A stretch of 64,000 bases of DNA from Diphasiastrum complanatum (GCA_029204225.1 CM055100.1:56773128-56837127), one strand, 5' to 3'; counted from the stretch's first letter, positions 21,025 through 33,100 are shown. The notes: a model not told the origin generated them from the letters alone. A program made the numbers and translations.

Positions 21025-21590
21025 TTATCTATCAGTTTTTTTTATATTCATCGCAATATTTTTTATGTATAGTTTTATAGATAGAGTTGAATGTGATAAT
21101 TATAATACCAAAGATTAAAATCTCGCCTTTAACGGGAGAAAAGTAAGAGCTACACGCCTTTCTAGGATTGGGGGTCTTAATTATCTACATTTCACCTTTG
21201 CATATTAATTAATTGCTAGTGTATGCGATAAAATACGGTATTGCTTTGAACAAAATTAAAAATATAAACTACATGGGCTCAACAGGTGTCCTAAACTGGC
21301 CTACCACCAGTCAAACTAGAGTTAGGTCCAATATGGCCACATATACTGACAAATCCAGGACATGTTCCTGAGTATAGCATAATGAACTAAAAAATATACT
21401 ATACAGGCTAATTTCTTCCTACGTGTGGCTATTCTAACCCAAGTAGCCGGCTACGAGATCACTGTCTGATCAATATATCCTAACGGGTCACGTCCTGATC
21501 ACAACCATATAAAGTAAACCAAATAAATTGTACAGTAATTACATCATCACATTTAGAGCTTATACTAATGAATCAGATCAAAACTGATTT
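21025..21590. other. 3' flank of the CACTA transposase
   Basis: AT-rich, non-coding. A CACTA element should end in a ...TAGTG terminus here, but none was found. A phrase ATCTCGCCTTTAACGGGAGA near 21120 is weakly palindromic. Confidence 0.35.
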
Positions 21591-24035
21591 TTAACTCTCT
21601 CCCTTACACTCAAATGTGATAAGAGTGAAAAACAATAATTTGTAGCAATGTCTAGAGTGTCCAAAAGATGTTATGCATGTCTTGCTACTCTGTACTTGAC
21701 TCACACTCAAGCACACCAACAAACCACTAGGTTTGACTCACAAAATATCATGTAAACATAATGCTCATACAGAGAGTCTACCATACTCTCGACCAACTGA
21801 CTCGTCCCCATCACAAGTGGACCACATGAGCGACATGGCTCAAGCTAAGGAAATCCCACTGCCACTATGAGACTTACATCCTCCATCTAGCTAGGTTGAC
21901 ATCCTATCAGACATTTACAAGCACAAACCTGTAAAGCTGACATAAATGAACGACTGAGGCTCTCAACATGAAAAAATATTACTGCCACCATAAGATTGTC
22001 CCCTCACCAGATAGACAGCTAGTAGACAATGACAAGTCAATGAACATAAAATGACCACTTTGTTTTTGACGTAGCAAATGCACAACCGCGTATGACTCCG
22101 ACTCAGATCTAGACTCCTGTGACAAGGTAACATTCAAGCCCACACACACTCATACAAACCAACACGAATGATAAAGTGTCAAATACATGACCAAGGCCTG
22201 CCCATAAGTGGTATCTTGTCGTACCAACACCTGTGCCACCTGTAGATATGCTGCTACACCACTGGTCGTCAAATCCAGTCTCCAACCATGGCTCGCACCT
22301 ATAACCAAGATGCCCTCATGTCCAAGCATATCCAAATGACCAATAAGCCCTGAAAGCTGATCTCCATCCATTTTCCATGCTCCAAGCACAAGATTCTACC
22401 AAGGAGTCAATGAATGAATGTATGCAAAACTCACCATAGGCTATACCTGAGTAGCTTGCCCATCTCCCAGAGATACTGATGATGATCTGCCTCTCCTACA
22501 TCTCATGCAGGCTCAACTTCCCATGCTTGACGTTGTCAACTTTGATTTGACCAGTACATAGGCCTCCCACCAAGGAGCCTATCTCACCACAACACCCATC
22601 ATAGCATCCAAGCCAAAGCAGATGCAAACTAGATCCACTATCGTACTGAATAACTCACCCACGATCCATAGCATATCAGGTAGGATAGCTCCAGAACCCT
22701 GTACCTTGTACCATATGATCACCAAGTATCTATTACCTCCTCAAGAATCTGTCCACCTGTAGTGCAACTAGACTCCAACTAGATCTAACCAAAAACTGCA
22801 TCCTACTTACCAAATAATGTTGGATAACAACAACATGTGATGCCAACCTAGAGATCAATGTGCATATCATCCATGCAGCTTACCTGATCACTCGCCAAAG
22901 TATCAGCTATCACTCCTTGAGCAACCATCTCCATTCCTGCTGGCTCACAACCATGGGCATGTTGGATCTACATCATCCCGTAATGCACTCCTTGCCCTTA
23001 GGATATGTACCACCTCCAGGTACACTCCATGCTGCCTACCTCCAAGTAGGCATGACCCATCCCTAGGTCACCACACGATGCACCGGCTGAAGATCACCAT
23101 CCATACATCAAATGACATGTCATACCTGAGCAACTATAGCATCTCCCTGATGAGTGCCACCCCAATGGACTCGTCATCCACATACTATGCTCACTTGATG
23201 TCTTCCATCCTGGTCACCATCTTGCTAGACAAGCCGAACTCCAAAGCATCACCTTCTCCACCTGGCTCCTAGCATTTGCTCGCTCTCCCTGGCTATGTGC
23301 CACTCGACACCATGCCAATGCAAGCTCATCCATGAGTCACCGCTCACGGGATCCAGAGACTAATGTCTCCCTGATCGTATTGAGGTATATGGCTCTGAGT
23401 GACTTCCTCTAGGCTTATCCCTGATCTCACCAATTGAAAATCTGCACCATGGAAATTCCAACACATGTGCCAAGCCTAGACTCTTGCAAATATAGCCAAC
23501 TGCATGAAAGCTATAGATAGCTTATCCATGTCCGTGATGGTAGATGCCTCCCCATCGATGCCAATGTCCAAAACTGGCCTCTTGTTGTACTGCCATCCTG
23601 TATTTCCAAATGAGCACACCATGAAGTCCTCTCCATCAATGTTTCCTCTAGTAAATCGCTAGCAAAACACTCACCATAGTGTTTGCCCTCCGACTACACC
23701 CAATTGTGCGATCTCCATCAGCTCTCCAACCTAGAGCTGGCTCCCAAAGCTTCACGCTTTTCCCATTTGCATTTGTAGCTTCTTGATTCCATCATGAATC
23801 ACCTCGTAAACCCAGTTCAATGACTCAAGTCCAATATGAAATAGCTGTCCCCTTATGATCATCCCATGTCATCCTACAGTACTATCTCTACCAGGTTCCA
23901 TCCATGATCATGAATATCTGAGCAACTACCCTGTAGTGCCCCACCTGTATTATCCCAAGCTAGCTCCAAGCTGCTCCTATGAATGATTCCAAACCATTCC
24001 TTGTAAATACAATAAGATGTGAACTCCAAAGCCAC
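21591..24035. other. Anonymous non-coding block, C-rich on the plus strand
   Basis: About 2.4 kb with composition unlike its neighbours (many CCAT, CACC, CTCC words on the plus strand) and no domain on either strand. On the minus strand a purine tract GTAAGGGAGAGAG near 21590 could be a polypurine tract, which would make the block beyond it (toward 21.1 kb) an LTR. The block interrupts the integrase of the minus gypsy element at about 24036, so it is an insertion or a deletion partner. Confidence 0.4.
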
Positions 24036-24660
24036 CATCAAGTCCCTCACATGATTCGCATTGGCAACTTTGACAACTTTGGCTTCAACCCACTTGGTCA
24101 TATAATCAGTTGCTACGATAATGTATCGGGCCTGAGATTCTCGTGCGGTAGGATGAATAGGACCAACATAATCCAGACCCCATTTTTCAAATGGTGCTTG
24201 TGATAAAACTGGATGTAAGGGTTTTTAGTTCTGTCTAGTAGACCGTTGTGCTCGCTGGCAAACATCACATGTGTGAATATAATTTTGTGTCTTTATGAAG
24301 CGTAGGCCACCAACAACCTGATTGCAAAAGTTTGCGAACAGTAATATCTATAGAGAAGTGTCCTCCACCCATGCTATCATGTGAAAACGTGATTAATTCA
24401 AGTATTTCATGTGGTAAAACACATCTACGTAGAATTTTGTTTGATCCACGACGATACAATTGTCCTACAATCAATTGATAAGGTTGAGTCTTATGAATCA
24501 ACTGCCGCTTCTGTACTTTTGTTAAAGAGTCATTCGGTGGTCCTAGCATCAGGTACTCAACAATATCCGCTGCCCACTCAGGTACTGCCTCTACATAGAA
24601 TACTGCGACATCTTGTAATTCATCATCCACTTCAATATTAACTGGTGCGGATTCAGTTCA
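24036..24660 (-). pseudogene. G1 integrase N-terminal half
   Basis: Reads AVPEWAADIVEYLMLGPPND, QLYRRGSNKILRRCV, the H..H zinc-binding stretch HDSMGGGHFSIDITVRKLLQ, GCWWPTLHKD, CDVCQRAQRS, then KWGLDYVGPIHPTARESQAR with the first catalytic Asp and YIIVATDYMTKWVEAKVVKV. The frame then runs into unrelated sequence, so the other two catalytic residues are absent. The 24265-24630 stretch is open. Confidence 0.9.
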
Positions 24661-25140
24661 CGAAATATGATCGGCTAGATAATGTTGCTTCCTCTTATAA
24701 ACTACAATTCAAAAGTCAAATTCAGTCAATAACAATAACCATCTTGCAATACGCCCAATATTGCACATCTTGTTTACCAAGTAAAGTAACGGTTGGTGAT
24801 CCGTATAAAATGCAAAGTGCATTTCCATGAGGTAATGACGAAATTTCCGTATAGAATATATCATGGCTAACGCTTCAGTTTTGTTGTTGAATAGTTCTTC
24901 TCTAAATCTGTAAGCTGTTTGCTTGCAAATCGTATTGGATAGTCCTTCTTATAGTCACCTGGCTTCATCAAAACTGATCCAATGGCATATTTCGAGGCAT
25001 CCGTGTGAACATGAAACTCAATCGTCCACTCTAGAGAATGCAATATCGGTGCTGAAGTTAATGCTTTTTTTAATTTTTCAAAGGCTTCTAACGCCTCTAC
25101 TGTCCAAATAGGAACTTGCTAAATTTGCAAAGAAGATGAT
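24661..25140 (-). pseudogene. G1 RNase H
   Basis: Minus strand with frame changes: EALEAFEKLKKALTSAPILH, FHVHTDASKYAIGSVLMKPG (catalytic Asp region), YPIRFASKQLTDLEKNYSTT, and a degraded continuation through HFIRITNRYFTW. Follows RT directly, with the expected gypsy RNase H start. Confidence 0.8.
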
Positions 25141-25930
25141 AAAAATTTGATAGTAATTTGCATGACCCATTAACAAATAAAATCCATGAATTGTTGTTGG
25201 CAGTGGAAATTCCACAATAACCTTGATTTTAGAATAATTTATGGCAATGCCATGTCTTGATATCACATGCCCAAGCACAACTCTGTGGGAAACCCATATC
25301 TGGCGTTTTTTTGGATTTAAAAAAATTTGATATTTGCGACATCTTTCAAATAATTTCTCCAATCGGTCCAGGTGGACTCCAAGGTCATCCAAGTAAATTT
25401 TAAGAAATTTCTGTAGATAATCTTTAAAAGCAAATTGCATTACTCTTTGGAACGAACTTGGTGCAGTACAGAGTCCAAACAGCATGACTTTGTAAGCATA
25501 GGTGCCTCATTCTGTTGCAAAAGCTGTTTGGTGGCGATCTGCAGGTACAATTTTGACCTGGTTGTATCCACTAAATCCATTTAGAAAACTATAAGCTTCC
25601 GCTCCAGCAAGGCGGTCCAAAATGCTTTCAGTAAAAGATAACAGAAAGTGTTCCTTTCACGTCACTTTGTTCAAAGCTTTAACATTCACACAAATTCTCA
25701 ATTTTCCATTCTTCTTAGGAACAATGACAATCGGTGAAACCCCCAACATCAGGTACTAAAGGTATGGTGTGTTCAATAACTGACGTCGGAATACCCTTGA
25801 GATCTTGATAAGTCCATGCAAAGCAATCTTGATAACTTAATAAGTAACGTTTGGAGCGCTTGAAACTATGCAGGATTAAGTTGTGATCCAACTTGGACAA
25901 TCTTTTCTGGTTCTCCTGGTTCAGCAAGAT
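25078..25930 (-). pseudogene. G1 reverse transcriptase
   Basis: Blocks: PKKNGKLRICVNVKALNKVT (about 25690), EAYSFLNGFSGYNQVKIVPA (about 25570), FATE then MLFGLCTAPSSFQRVMQFAF and FLKIYLDDLGVH carrying the catalytic Asp-Asp (25380-25400), and LNPKKRQIWVSHRVVLGHVI to FPLPTTIHGFYLLMG. The last 135 codons are open; upstream blocks are frameshifted. Confidence 0.85.
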
Positions 25931-26640
25931 TCATAGCATGTGTCCTAGTTGGGCCATCGTAAACATCTTTCGATTCTAGCACCTATTCTTCGGGTTCACG
26001 ATGTGCTTTGGGTAACATGATAACCACATCATTCAGTGTATAGCGTTTAAAATGTTTGGGCATATCATGTTGGACTACCTCTACTTGTTCTTTGTCAAAA
26101 GGACTTGTCTTGGATCTTCGCTTAGTCTTCTTAGCAGGAATTGATCGTGGAGGTGATGACTTCTGAGAAGATAAACTCTTCTTCGATGATGGAGACTTTC
26201 GAGACGATGATGTCTTTCTAGAAAACTAACTTGTAGAATCATCCTTGACTTTTCCTTTGCCTTTATCCAAGAAGGGTGGCACATTCTTCGAATCAATCTT
26301 TTGAGGAGGATTTTTCCATTTCAGGATCTTATTATAATGCTCCTTGGCTTGTTTCTTCGTCCTTGACCTTGTGATCTTGTCTTTCTTCAATATAACTGCT
26401 TTTGGCAATTTTATTGTTGGTTCATCAAGAACATTACGCACGCTAAATCTGGTCGACGGATCCATATGATCTAGAATCTGCTCATCAGTAAGTTCTGCAT
26501 TGTCATCATAGGTCAAGGCATGACTCACAGAAATGAGTTCAACTTCAATCGGATCTGGTATAGGCTCCATTGATATTCAAGCTACATTCAGCAGATTCAA
26601 TGGAAAAGTAATCGGTGTATCCAAGGTTCGATCCAATAAT
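25931..26640 (-). pseudogene. G1 protease-RT linker
   Basis: An open stretch 26226-26570 begins EPIPDPIEVELISVSHALTY and ends with a Lys/Ser-rich tail that continues as SSRKSPSSKKSLSSQKSSPP after a stop. The corresponding region of G2 (33100-33570) also has a run of acidic residues and EQALSYFDP, equivalent to EQILDHMDP here. Confidence 0.65.
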
Positions 26641-27140
26641 GAAATCTCGCTCAAGTCTGATTGATTATCTTGTTGACACATATATCATGTTGTACAGTCG
26701 ATTAGTATGATCCGTTGTTAATGAATCATCATCCTCTTTTTGAACCACTGGTTTGATAGTCCAAGTTACAAGATCAACCTTGACTACACGTTCACGATTT
26801 TCAAAAGTGATTTTTTCGGTACCCCAGTTATGAATTACTTGCGCAACTCGTAACCATGGGCGTCCCAATAGGACTCGGTAGACATTTGGTCCTTCTTGTA
26901 AGTCCATTACTACGAAAGTAATGACGAATTGAACTCCAACAATTCTGACAGGTATATCTTCAACCATTCCTCGTAGACGAACTGTTGTTTGATCAACTAG
27001 CTTAGTGGAAAAGGTCACAGATTTTATCTTTGTAAGACCCCATTTTGCACATAACTTTGTAGGAATCAGGTTAACTCCCGAACTGCCATCTATCATAGCT
27101 GCTTCATTAGGAAATTGTTTATGATGTATTGGCAGGGTGA
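26641..27140 (-). pseudogene. G1 aspartic protease
   Basis: The 143-codon open stretch starts MIDGSSGVNLIPTKLCAKWG, where D-G-S-S-G is the active-site loop of gypsy proteases, and includes FVITFVVMDLQEGPNVYRVL with LLGRPWLRVAQVIHNWGTEK, the flap-distal ILGRPWL motif. Intact apart from its edges. Confidence 0.9.
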
Positions 27141-27147
27141 TATTTAT

Positions 27148-28300
27148 CTATTCACTTTCCCAAGCTGCTCCGACATGGAGTACTTCATTAGATTCTTCAA
27201 AACCAACACAAAAAAGTGACCCCTGATGGACTTCTGGTTCTGCTTGAGCTAACTTTTGCGCTAATACTTCGTTTGCTTTTGGCACCAACTTCAAGAACTC
27301 TCCCAATGAAATATTGATCTTACTAGACAAAATATTTATGAGCAGTTCTGTTTGCAGTGCTTCCGGTTCAGTCATCATGAAGGGTTCTTCATGATGATGC
27401 AACTGATCATTTATATATGTACGTGAATTTTTTGGTGGTTGCAATGGTGAAGAACGAACTTTGGCTGTTGCTTTAGCAGCTTCAAGCTCCTCTTCTTCTT
27501 GCAGATGTTTAATCCACTGCCTCATATCCTGATATGTTCTTTTTTCTGCATGAAGATTTGGATAGACTCCATATGCTGCTGGTATATCAATTAATGGTAT
27601 AGAATCAGCAAGTATTGGATCTGCTATCGATTCTTTCTGCTTATGTACTTTGGTGTCCACCATCAAGGGTACACTTGGTTTATTCTGAGCTCCTGGTCTT
27701 TTCTTGATTTTTATCAAATTTATAGGAGTTGTAGCCAGTGGTGGCTTTGGTCTTGCCGGACAGTCCTTATAGTAATGCCCATAATCACAGTCACGACAGA
27801 ATGGTACAAATTCACCTTTATTTGGACATTCTACAACTCTGTGATTTTCTCCACATGCAAAGCATCCAAGTAGTGCTCTGGTCCAGTTTCTAGATGCTTG
27901 TTGTTGTGCAACAACGTAAATAGCATATTGTTTTGAAGATCCACCTTCTTGATCATTACCATAGTTCCATTGCTCAGCACTTTTGTAAGGTTATGGTTCC
28001 ATCAAATTGGCAGGAGGAGCGGGGTGCTTTGGTGGGACAGGTAAGGCTAATCATTCCGGGTATCCAAGAGCAGATTGTCGAGGTCTAGCTGCTAGATTTT
28101 TTCCATAACGTGGTTCTCGATATCCCATCTGGGCATACCTTTGCTAAATTATCCAAGGATTGAAGTTGCAAAAAGCAGTCTCATGATCAGGTGAATTACA
28201 CAAATGGCATATACTGATTTCCATTCATTTTTTCAATTGAGGACACTCATTCACTGTGTGATTTCCTGTACAAATAGAACACCAGACATTTTCCTTGGTA
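27148..28300 (-). pseudogene. G1 Gag C-terminal region with four zinc knuckles
   Basis: The minus strand shows four knuckles in two pairs: CSICTGNHTVNEC and CHLCNSPDHETAFC near 28190-28290, then CFACGENHRVVEC and CRDCDYGHYYKDC near 27750-27860 (the last has Tyr where a Cys is expected on one side of the pair in G2, but its own four ligands C-C-H-C are visible). An open stretch of 189 codons (27148-27717) follows. Same arrangement as G2. Confidence 0.8.
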
Positions 28301-29040
28301 GGAAAAGTCTTTGCAAACTTCTCAGGTTCCTTGTTTGCTTGTCCATGGAAATCTTGCAATGCTTTGATCTTCTCATCAAATTGCGATTGCAACTTTTCCA
28401 TCTGTTTCTGCTGGTTCTTTTCGAGTTTCTCAAATTACAGTAGTGTTGACGTTCGTTGATGCAATAGTGGTGGATGTCGTAGTGGTCTACTCTGCCGTAT
28501 ACGGCAACATACTGATATTCGGCTCATCGTCTGAATCATCATCCTCCTCCCGAATTGCATCATCCATAGCATTTTGCAACATTGCGTACTCATTATGGCG
28601 TTTCAGCTCACGTCTGATCCTTTTAAATAATCCTGACAAAAACCACATAATCATGGCATTTTCGTTAATTAGCTTAGGTTCGCATTCAGATCTGAGGCAT
28701 TTTATCCGTTCAATGTAATCTTGAATCATTTTCCACTTTTCCATTTTAATTTTACTTAAAAGTAGAAAAGGTTCTTCCATAAACTTCCGAGGTTTGAAAC
28801 GTGTGATAAGGGCTCGTTTAACAGTCTCCCAATCCGTATGCTCAGTTTCATCTTGATTATAGCACCAATCTTGTGCCGCGCATGCTAAGGCCATAGGGAA
28901 AAGCTTAAGTTTATCCTGGGGAAAAACTTTGCCATAGACTTCACAAGATTCAGAATAGATCTGAAGAAATCTAACTGGATCCGTCAATCCATTGTATTTG
29001 GGTAGATCCAAACGAGGTGCTGCCAAGTACTCATCATTCT
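28301..29040 (-). pseudogene. G1 Gag capsid region
   Basis: Open for 179 codons at 28487-29026: AAPRLDLPKYNGLTDPVRFL, DWCYNQDETEHTDWETVKRA, RFKPRKFMEEPFLLLSKIKM and YIERIKCLRSECEPKL, the retrotrans_gag domain of Ty3/gypsy. The N-terminal part that G2 still has is lost at 29040. Confidence 0.9.
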
Positions 29041-30065
29041 AGATTGAAAAGTGTGAAAATCCTGATGTTTTACATTTTTTGGGATCCCAAAAAAGCCTGC
29101 CAACTGGGATGCAAGAATTGATAAATCCCAAAGTGTCATATCTCATTGTTCCCTCAAGGTCTTGGTTCGCCTATTTACAGGTGGCATCCTCTACTTGTGA
29201 AGAAGCTAATTTGAGTAAGGAGAACCAAGATACCCACATGATTGGCCATAAATAGAGAAAATCCAAAATTTACTATTTTTGGCCTAAAAGCTTCGATTTG
29301 TAATATGTTGGCTCGCCTCCTTCACCATTGGTAGATCTCATTGAGTTTAGTACACTATCCAGAGGGCGAGCCAAGAGCCCAAGTACCCACTAGTTTACAT
29401 TGAAAAGTGTGAAAATCTTGATTTTTACACTTTCTGGGATCCCAAACAGTCTATCAACTGGGATTCAAGATTTGTACAATCCCAAAGTGTCAAATATCAC
29501 TACTCTCTCAAGGTCTTGGTTCGCCTATTTGCAGGTTGCATTACCCACTTAAGAAGAGCTTAATTTGAGTCAAGAGAGCCAAGACACCCAAAGAATCAGC
29601 CAGAAAGTCAAAAAATCCAATATTTACTATTTTTGGCCTAAATTCTTCATTTTTGGATATGTTGGTTCGCCTCTTTCACCATTGATAGATCTCATTGAGT
29701 TTAGTACACTATCCAGAGGGCGAACCAAGAGCCCAAGCACCCATCATGTTGCATTGAAAAATGTGAAAATCCTGATTTTTGCACTTTTTGGGATCCCCAA
29801 TCTGAGAGACTTTTTGTGAGTGTCATATCTCATTGCTCCCTCAAGGTCTCGGTTCGCCTATTTGCAGGTGGCATCCTCTACTTGTGAAGAAGCTAATTTG
29901 AGTCAGGAGAACCAAGATACCCACAGGATTGGCAGAACCAGAGAAAACCCAAAATTTATTATTTTTGGCCTACAGGCTTCAATTTTGGATATTTTGACTC
30001 ACCTCTTTCAGATCTGAGAGATCTAATACATTGTTGACATCTCTAGAAGGGCGAGCCATACCTCC
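29041..30065 (+). repeat. Three tandem repeats of about 355 bp upstream of G2 gag
   Basis: Units start TGAAAAGTGTGAAAATC at 29045, 29401 and (as TGAAAAATGTGAAAATC) 29755; the third is shorter and more diverged. Each unit contains GGTCTTGGTTCGCC (GGTCTCGGTTCGCC in the third), a CCAAAATTTACTATTTTTGG-like segment, a second (G)GTTCGCC or GGCTCGCC, and ends GGGCGAGCCAAGAGCCC or GGGCGAACCAAGAGCCC, so each holds inverted short words TTGGTTCGCC / GGCGAACCAA. Non-coding, part of the G2 leader or LTR. The same family recurs upstream of ORF3. Confidence 0.9.
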
Positions 30066-30511
30066 CAAAGGATCCATAGATTTGGACTTTTTTTCACTCC
30101 TAGCTTCCTACAATCCCAAAATCACCCAAGACTCCAAAATTTGATATCTTGACTCCCCCCTTGGGTATAACCTACATCCATTCACCCTTTATCATTGGCC
30201 AAAGAGGAGATCCAAAAATCTCATCCTATTGCCAACCATCATACTTTTTGTTCTCACCTAGCTACATTGCTAGAATTGCCTTCCCATTTTGGGATTCCAA
30301 CTCTGCATTCCCCAAATTTCAGCACTCAAATTTCGGGATCCCAAAAATCCTAGAATTCCCAATTCCACCTCCCCAGATCTCATTCCCCAATTCCATATTC
30401 CAAACCTTAAATTTGTACATTTCCAATCTCACATTCCCGGATTTTGAATTCTTGAATTCCCAAACAAGATACTTTTCTTAGCTGCGAACTTAGACAAGAT
30501 CTTTTGTTTGG
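30066..30511 (+). promoter_or_regulatory. G2 leader between the repeats and gag
   Basis: CT-rich, ATG-poor leader. At about 30157-30175 the sequence GGGTATAACCTACATCCATTCA aligns in position and flanking words (GATATCT before, ATCCATTCA after) with the TATA box region upstream of ORF3 (35960-36025), suggesting a degraded promoter. No clean TATAAA is present here. Confidence 0.4.
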
Positions 30512-31636
30512 ATGCAACTAAGATCAGGTCGAAAGACTAAATCTAGGATCTTGAGAGAGGGAGTAAGTTCACTTGGAGACCAGGAACCATCAACTAACCA
30601 TCCCCAACCCCAGAATCTCCAAGAGCAGTTCGACATGGCTGCCAATAATCCAAACCAACCTCAAGAGAATCCAATACCACCTGAGGCACCAGGAGCCCAA
30701 AGGATCCCCAACCCGTTAGCCTTTGTTGTACCATTACCAGGAGCCATTCCACATAATCGACGAGCTCCTAGACTTGATCTGCCACAATATGATGGTACTA
30801 CCGACCCAACACACTACCTTTAGATTTATGAGGAAGCATGTGAAGTCTATGGAGAGACAACTCTGGAAGAAAAACTCCGACTCTTTAGTATGACCCTCAC
30901 TGATGCTGCTCACGAGTGGTATTTCAACCTTGAGCATCACGAACAAAACGAGTGGGAATCACTAAAGGACTCCTTCATTAAGAGGTTCAAATCATCCAGG
31001 TTTCTTGAAAGCCCATTTTTATTGCTTAGTAAGATCAAAATGAGAAAGGATGAGAGGGTACGCGATTACATCGAACGACTCAAGCATCTTAAGACTGAAT
31101 GCCCTGCCCACTTAGCACCTGATCACGCCGTGCTCATATGGTTCATGGTTGGCCTCCCGAAATCTATCCGGCGTGAACTTAGACCTCCAGAATCCTATGC
31201 TACCTTACGTGATGCTATGGATGATGCCATCCGCGAAGAGGATGAAGGCTCCGATGAAGAATGCGAACCCCAACGTTCTCAGGCCATTGTCTCTGACCAA
31301 AGCCATAGATCTCAAGGTGAAGGATCCTCTGCCAATGTTGCCACACAATTGTTGTTACAGCAACTTGAAACCATGAATAAAACCCACCAGGCACAGACAG
31401 ATAAGATATCCAAAGATTTTGAACAGAAATTGAAAAATACCACACCACAAGGGCCTATTGTCAACCAATTTCCCAAGCGTGATGACGTTTGGTGTCCCAC
31501 ATGTCAACAAAATCACACGGTGAATGAATGTCCACAGAATAGACAGATAGCCCAAATGCTTTGCATCTTTTGCAGCACCAACAATCATGATACATCTACT
31601 TGTATCCACAATCCAAGAATACAAGCCGTTGCATGA
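30512..31636 (+). pseudogene. G2 Gag: N-terminus, capsid and first zinc-knuckle pair
   Basis: Starts at ATG 30512 as MQLRSGRKTKSR, the short basic start typical of plant gypsy Gag. Capsid: APRLDLPQYDGTTDPTHYL, one TAG stop at 30821-30823, then YEEACEVYGETTLEEKLRLF, WYFNLEHHEQNEWESLKDSF, SPFLLLSKIKMRKDERVRDY and IRRELRPPESYATLRDAMDD. Near the end are CPTCQQNHTVNEC and CIFCSTNNHDTSTC, two CCHC knuckles. Apart from the TAG the frame is open to 31636. Gag packages the element RNA. Confidence 0.9.
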
Positions 31637-32200
31637 CAATACTAGTGGAGGATGCAACAACAGGGTCCCCAAATTACGAGTTACCAAAGGCCCACATTCC
31701 AACAAACACCCCAACAACGCTTAGCACTACCTGGACCAAATAACGCAGCACCAGCCTTAGTAGTGCGACAGCCTGGGCCTCGTATGAACCGCCAAATCAT
31801 CCCAGCAAACCTTGCTACCACAAGTCATGATCCTCAACCTCAGCTAGAGTTCAACCTTGAGAATGTCTATATGCCTGAGGATCAAGGGTTCCCCTGCTTT
31901 TACTCAAATGGAACTGAAGCTTCTATTTATCCTTTATTTACCACACAACAACGTTTCTATGGAAATAGAGCACCTATCCAATGTTATGGCTGTGGAGAGA
32001 ACCACCGCATCGCTGAGTGCCCATATAAAGGCACCTACACACCTATCTGTAGGGAATGTGGCCATGGCCATTGCTATAAAGATTGCCCATCCCGACCAGT
32101 AGAGCCGCAAGTTGACGCACCTGTCAACCTTGCAACTATTGTACATGATAGGAGAGCGAAATCCACAAAACTAGAAGCCCCTGTCTACGTTTAGACACGT
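31637..32200 (+). pseudogene. G2 Gag: second zinc-knuckle pair
   Basis: Open stretch 31652-32194, one frame change or stop after the previous part. Pro/Gln-rich spacer, then FYGNRAPIQCYGCGENHRIA with the ligands of CYGCGENHRIAEC (CX2CX3HX4C) and the next knuckle CRECGHGHCYKDC. A total of four knuckles in two pairs separated by roughly 140 residues is unusual; most plant gypsy Gags have one or two adjacent knuckles. Confidence 0.85.
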
Positions 32201-33100
32201 GCCCAACAATTGAAAGAGTCCCCAGTGGTAGAGAGAATTTTGAATGAGGAGCATAGTCAACCCCATACTATAAGCCACTACACTAAATCCACTAGACCAT
32301 GAGAGTATCCCAACCCACAAAAAGAAAAAGATCGTTATATCAAGGTAAAAAAGTGGATCCAAGAGGAGCAAGCTAAGGCCCCTATTGGTGATCTCAATCA
32401 ACCAATAGAACCTATGGATTCGCTTGTACACTCGAACAAAGATGTGAATGCTCCTACCTCAACCATGAACCAGGAAGGGCTTATCCAACCTGAGTTTGAT
32501 GTAGAACCCTTCACCTCCCTAGAACTAGAAGGGAGTGGGACTGAAGCCTTAACTATTTTATTGTCCAGTCATGTCACCCTGCCCTTAGGTGATATTTTGA
32601 AGAGTTCCAAACCCCTACGCCAAGCCTTAACCATCTGGTTAGGAGATAAAAATACACCTACAAGATCCTCCATGACTGGAGAGAGTGATGATGACCAGTT
32701 CGTAATGGCCATTGGTGCTATTTGAAAAAATGAGAAAAGTAATGTTACCCTACATGTTCAACACAAGAACCTCCCTTCAGTAGCTGATGTTATTGATGGT
32801 GGTTCAGGTATAAATATCATGTCATCACACATATATCGAGAGTGGGGGCTGAGTGCCTTAAAGCCTACAGGTTTTTCTATAAAACTTGCTGATCAGAGCT
32901 GTGTCAAACCCATGGGAATTGTTGAAAATGTACATGTGAAGGTCGTTGACCTTCGTTTTGTCATTGACTTCACAATCTTAGATCTTCCGAAAACAACCTC
33001 ATCTTACTGACTTTTGTTAGGAAGACCCTGGCTAAAGTTAGCCAAAGTATGCCATGACTGGGGTACAGATCATATCACATTGAGAATCGGGATCGAGCCG
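32201..33100 (+). pseudogene. G2 aspartic protease region
   Basis: An acidic open stretch (32414-32725) precedes the protease, which reads SVADVIDGGSGINIMSSHIY (active-site D-G-G-S-G), GFSIKLADQSCVKPMGIVEN, VHVKVVDLRFVIDFTILDLP and, after a stop at 33008, LLLGRPWLKLAKVCHDWGTD. Equivalent to the G1 protease. The TGA at 33008-33010 and a frame change near 33080 break it. Confidence 0.85.

Larger units (their letters stand above)
24036..29040 (-). mobile_element. Ty3/gypsy element G1, truncated at both ends
   Basis: Minus strand, order Gag, protease, RT, RNase H, integrase, which defines Ty3/gypsy. The Gag N-terminus is cut at 29040 where the tandem repeats of element G2 begin, and the integrase is cut at about 24036 after TKWVEAKVVKVANANHVRD. 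No LTR is associated. Sequence similarity in Gag, protease, RNase H and integrase shows it is a relative of G2 but clearly diverged. Confidence 0.9.

Noticed and set aside
29041-30065. Regular repeats resembling a CRISPR array
   Set aside because: Units are about 355 bp, diverged, without unique spacers, and the DNA is plant nuclear.
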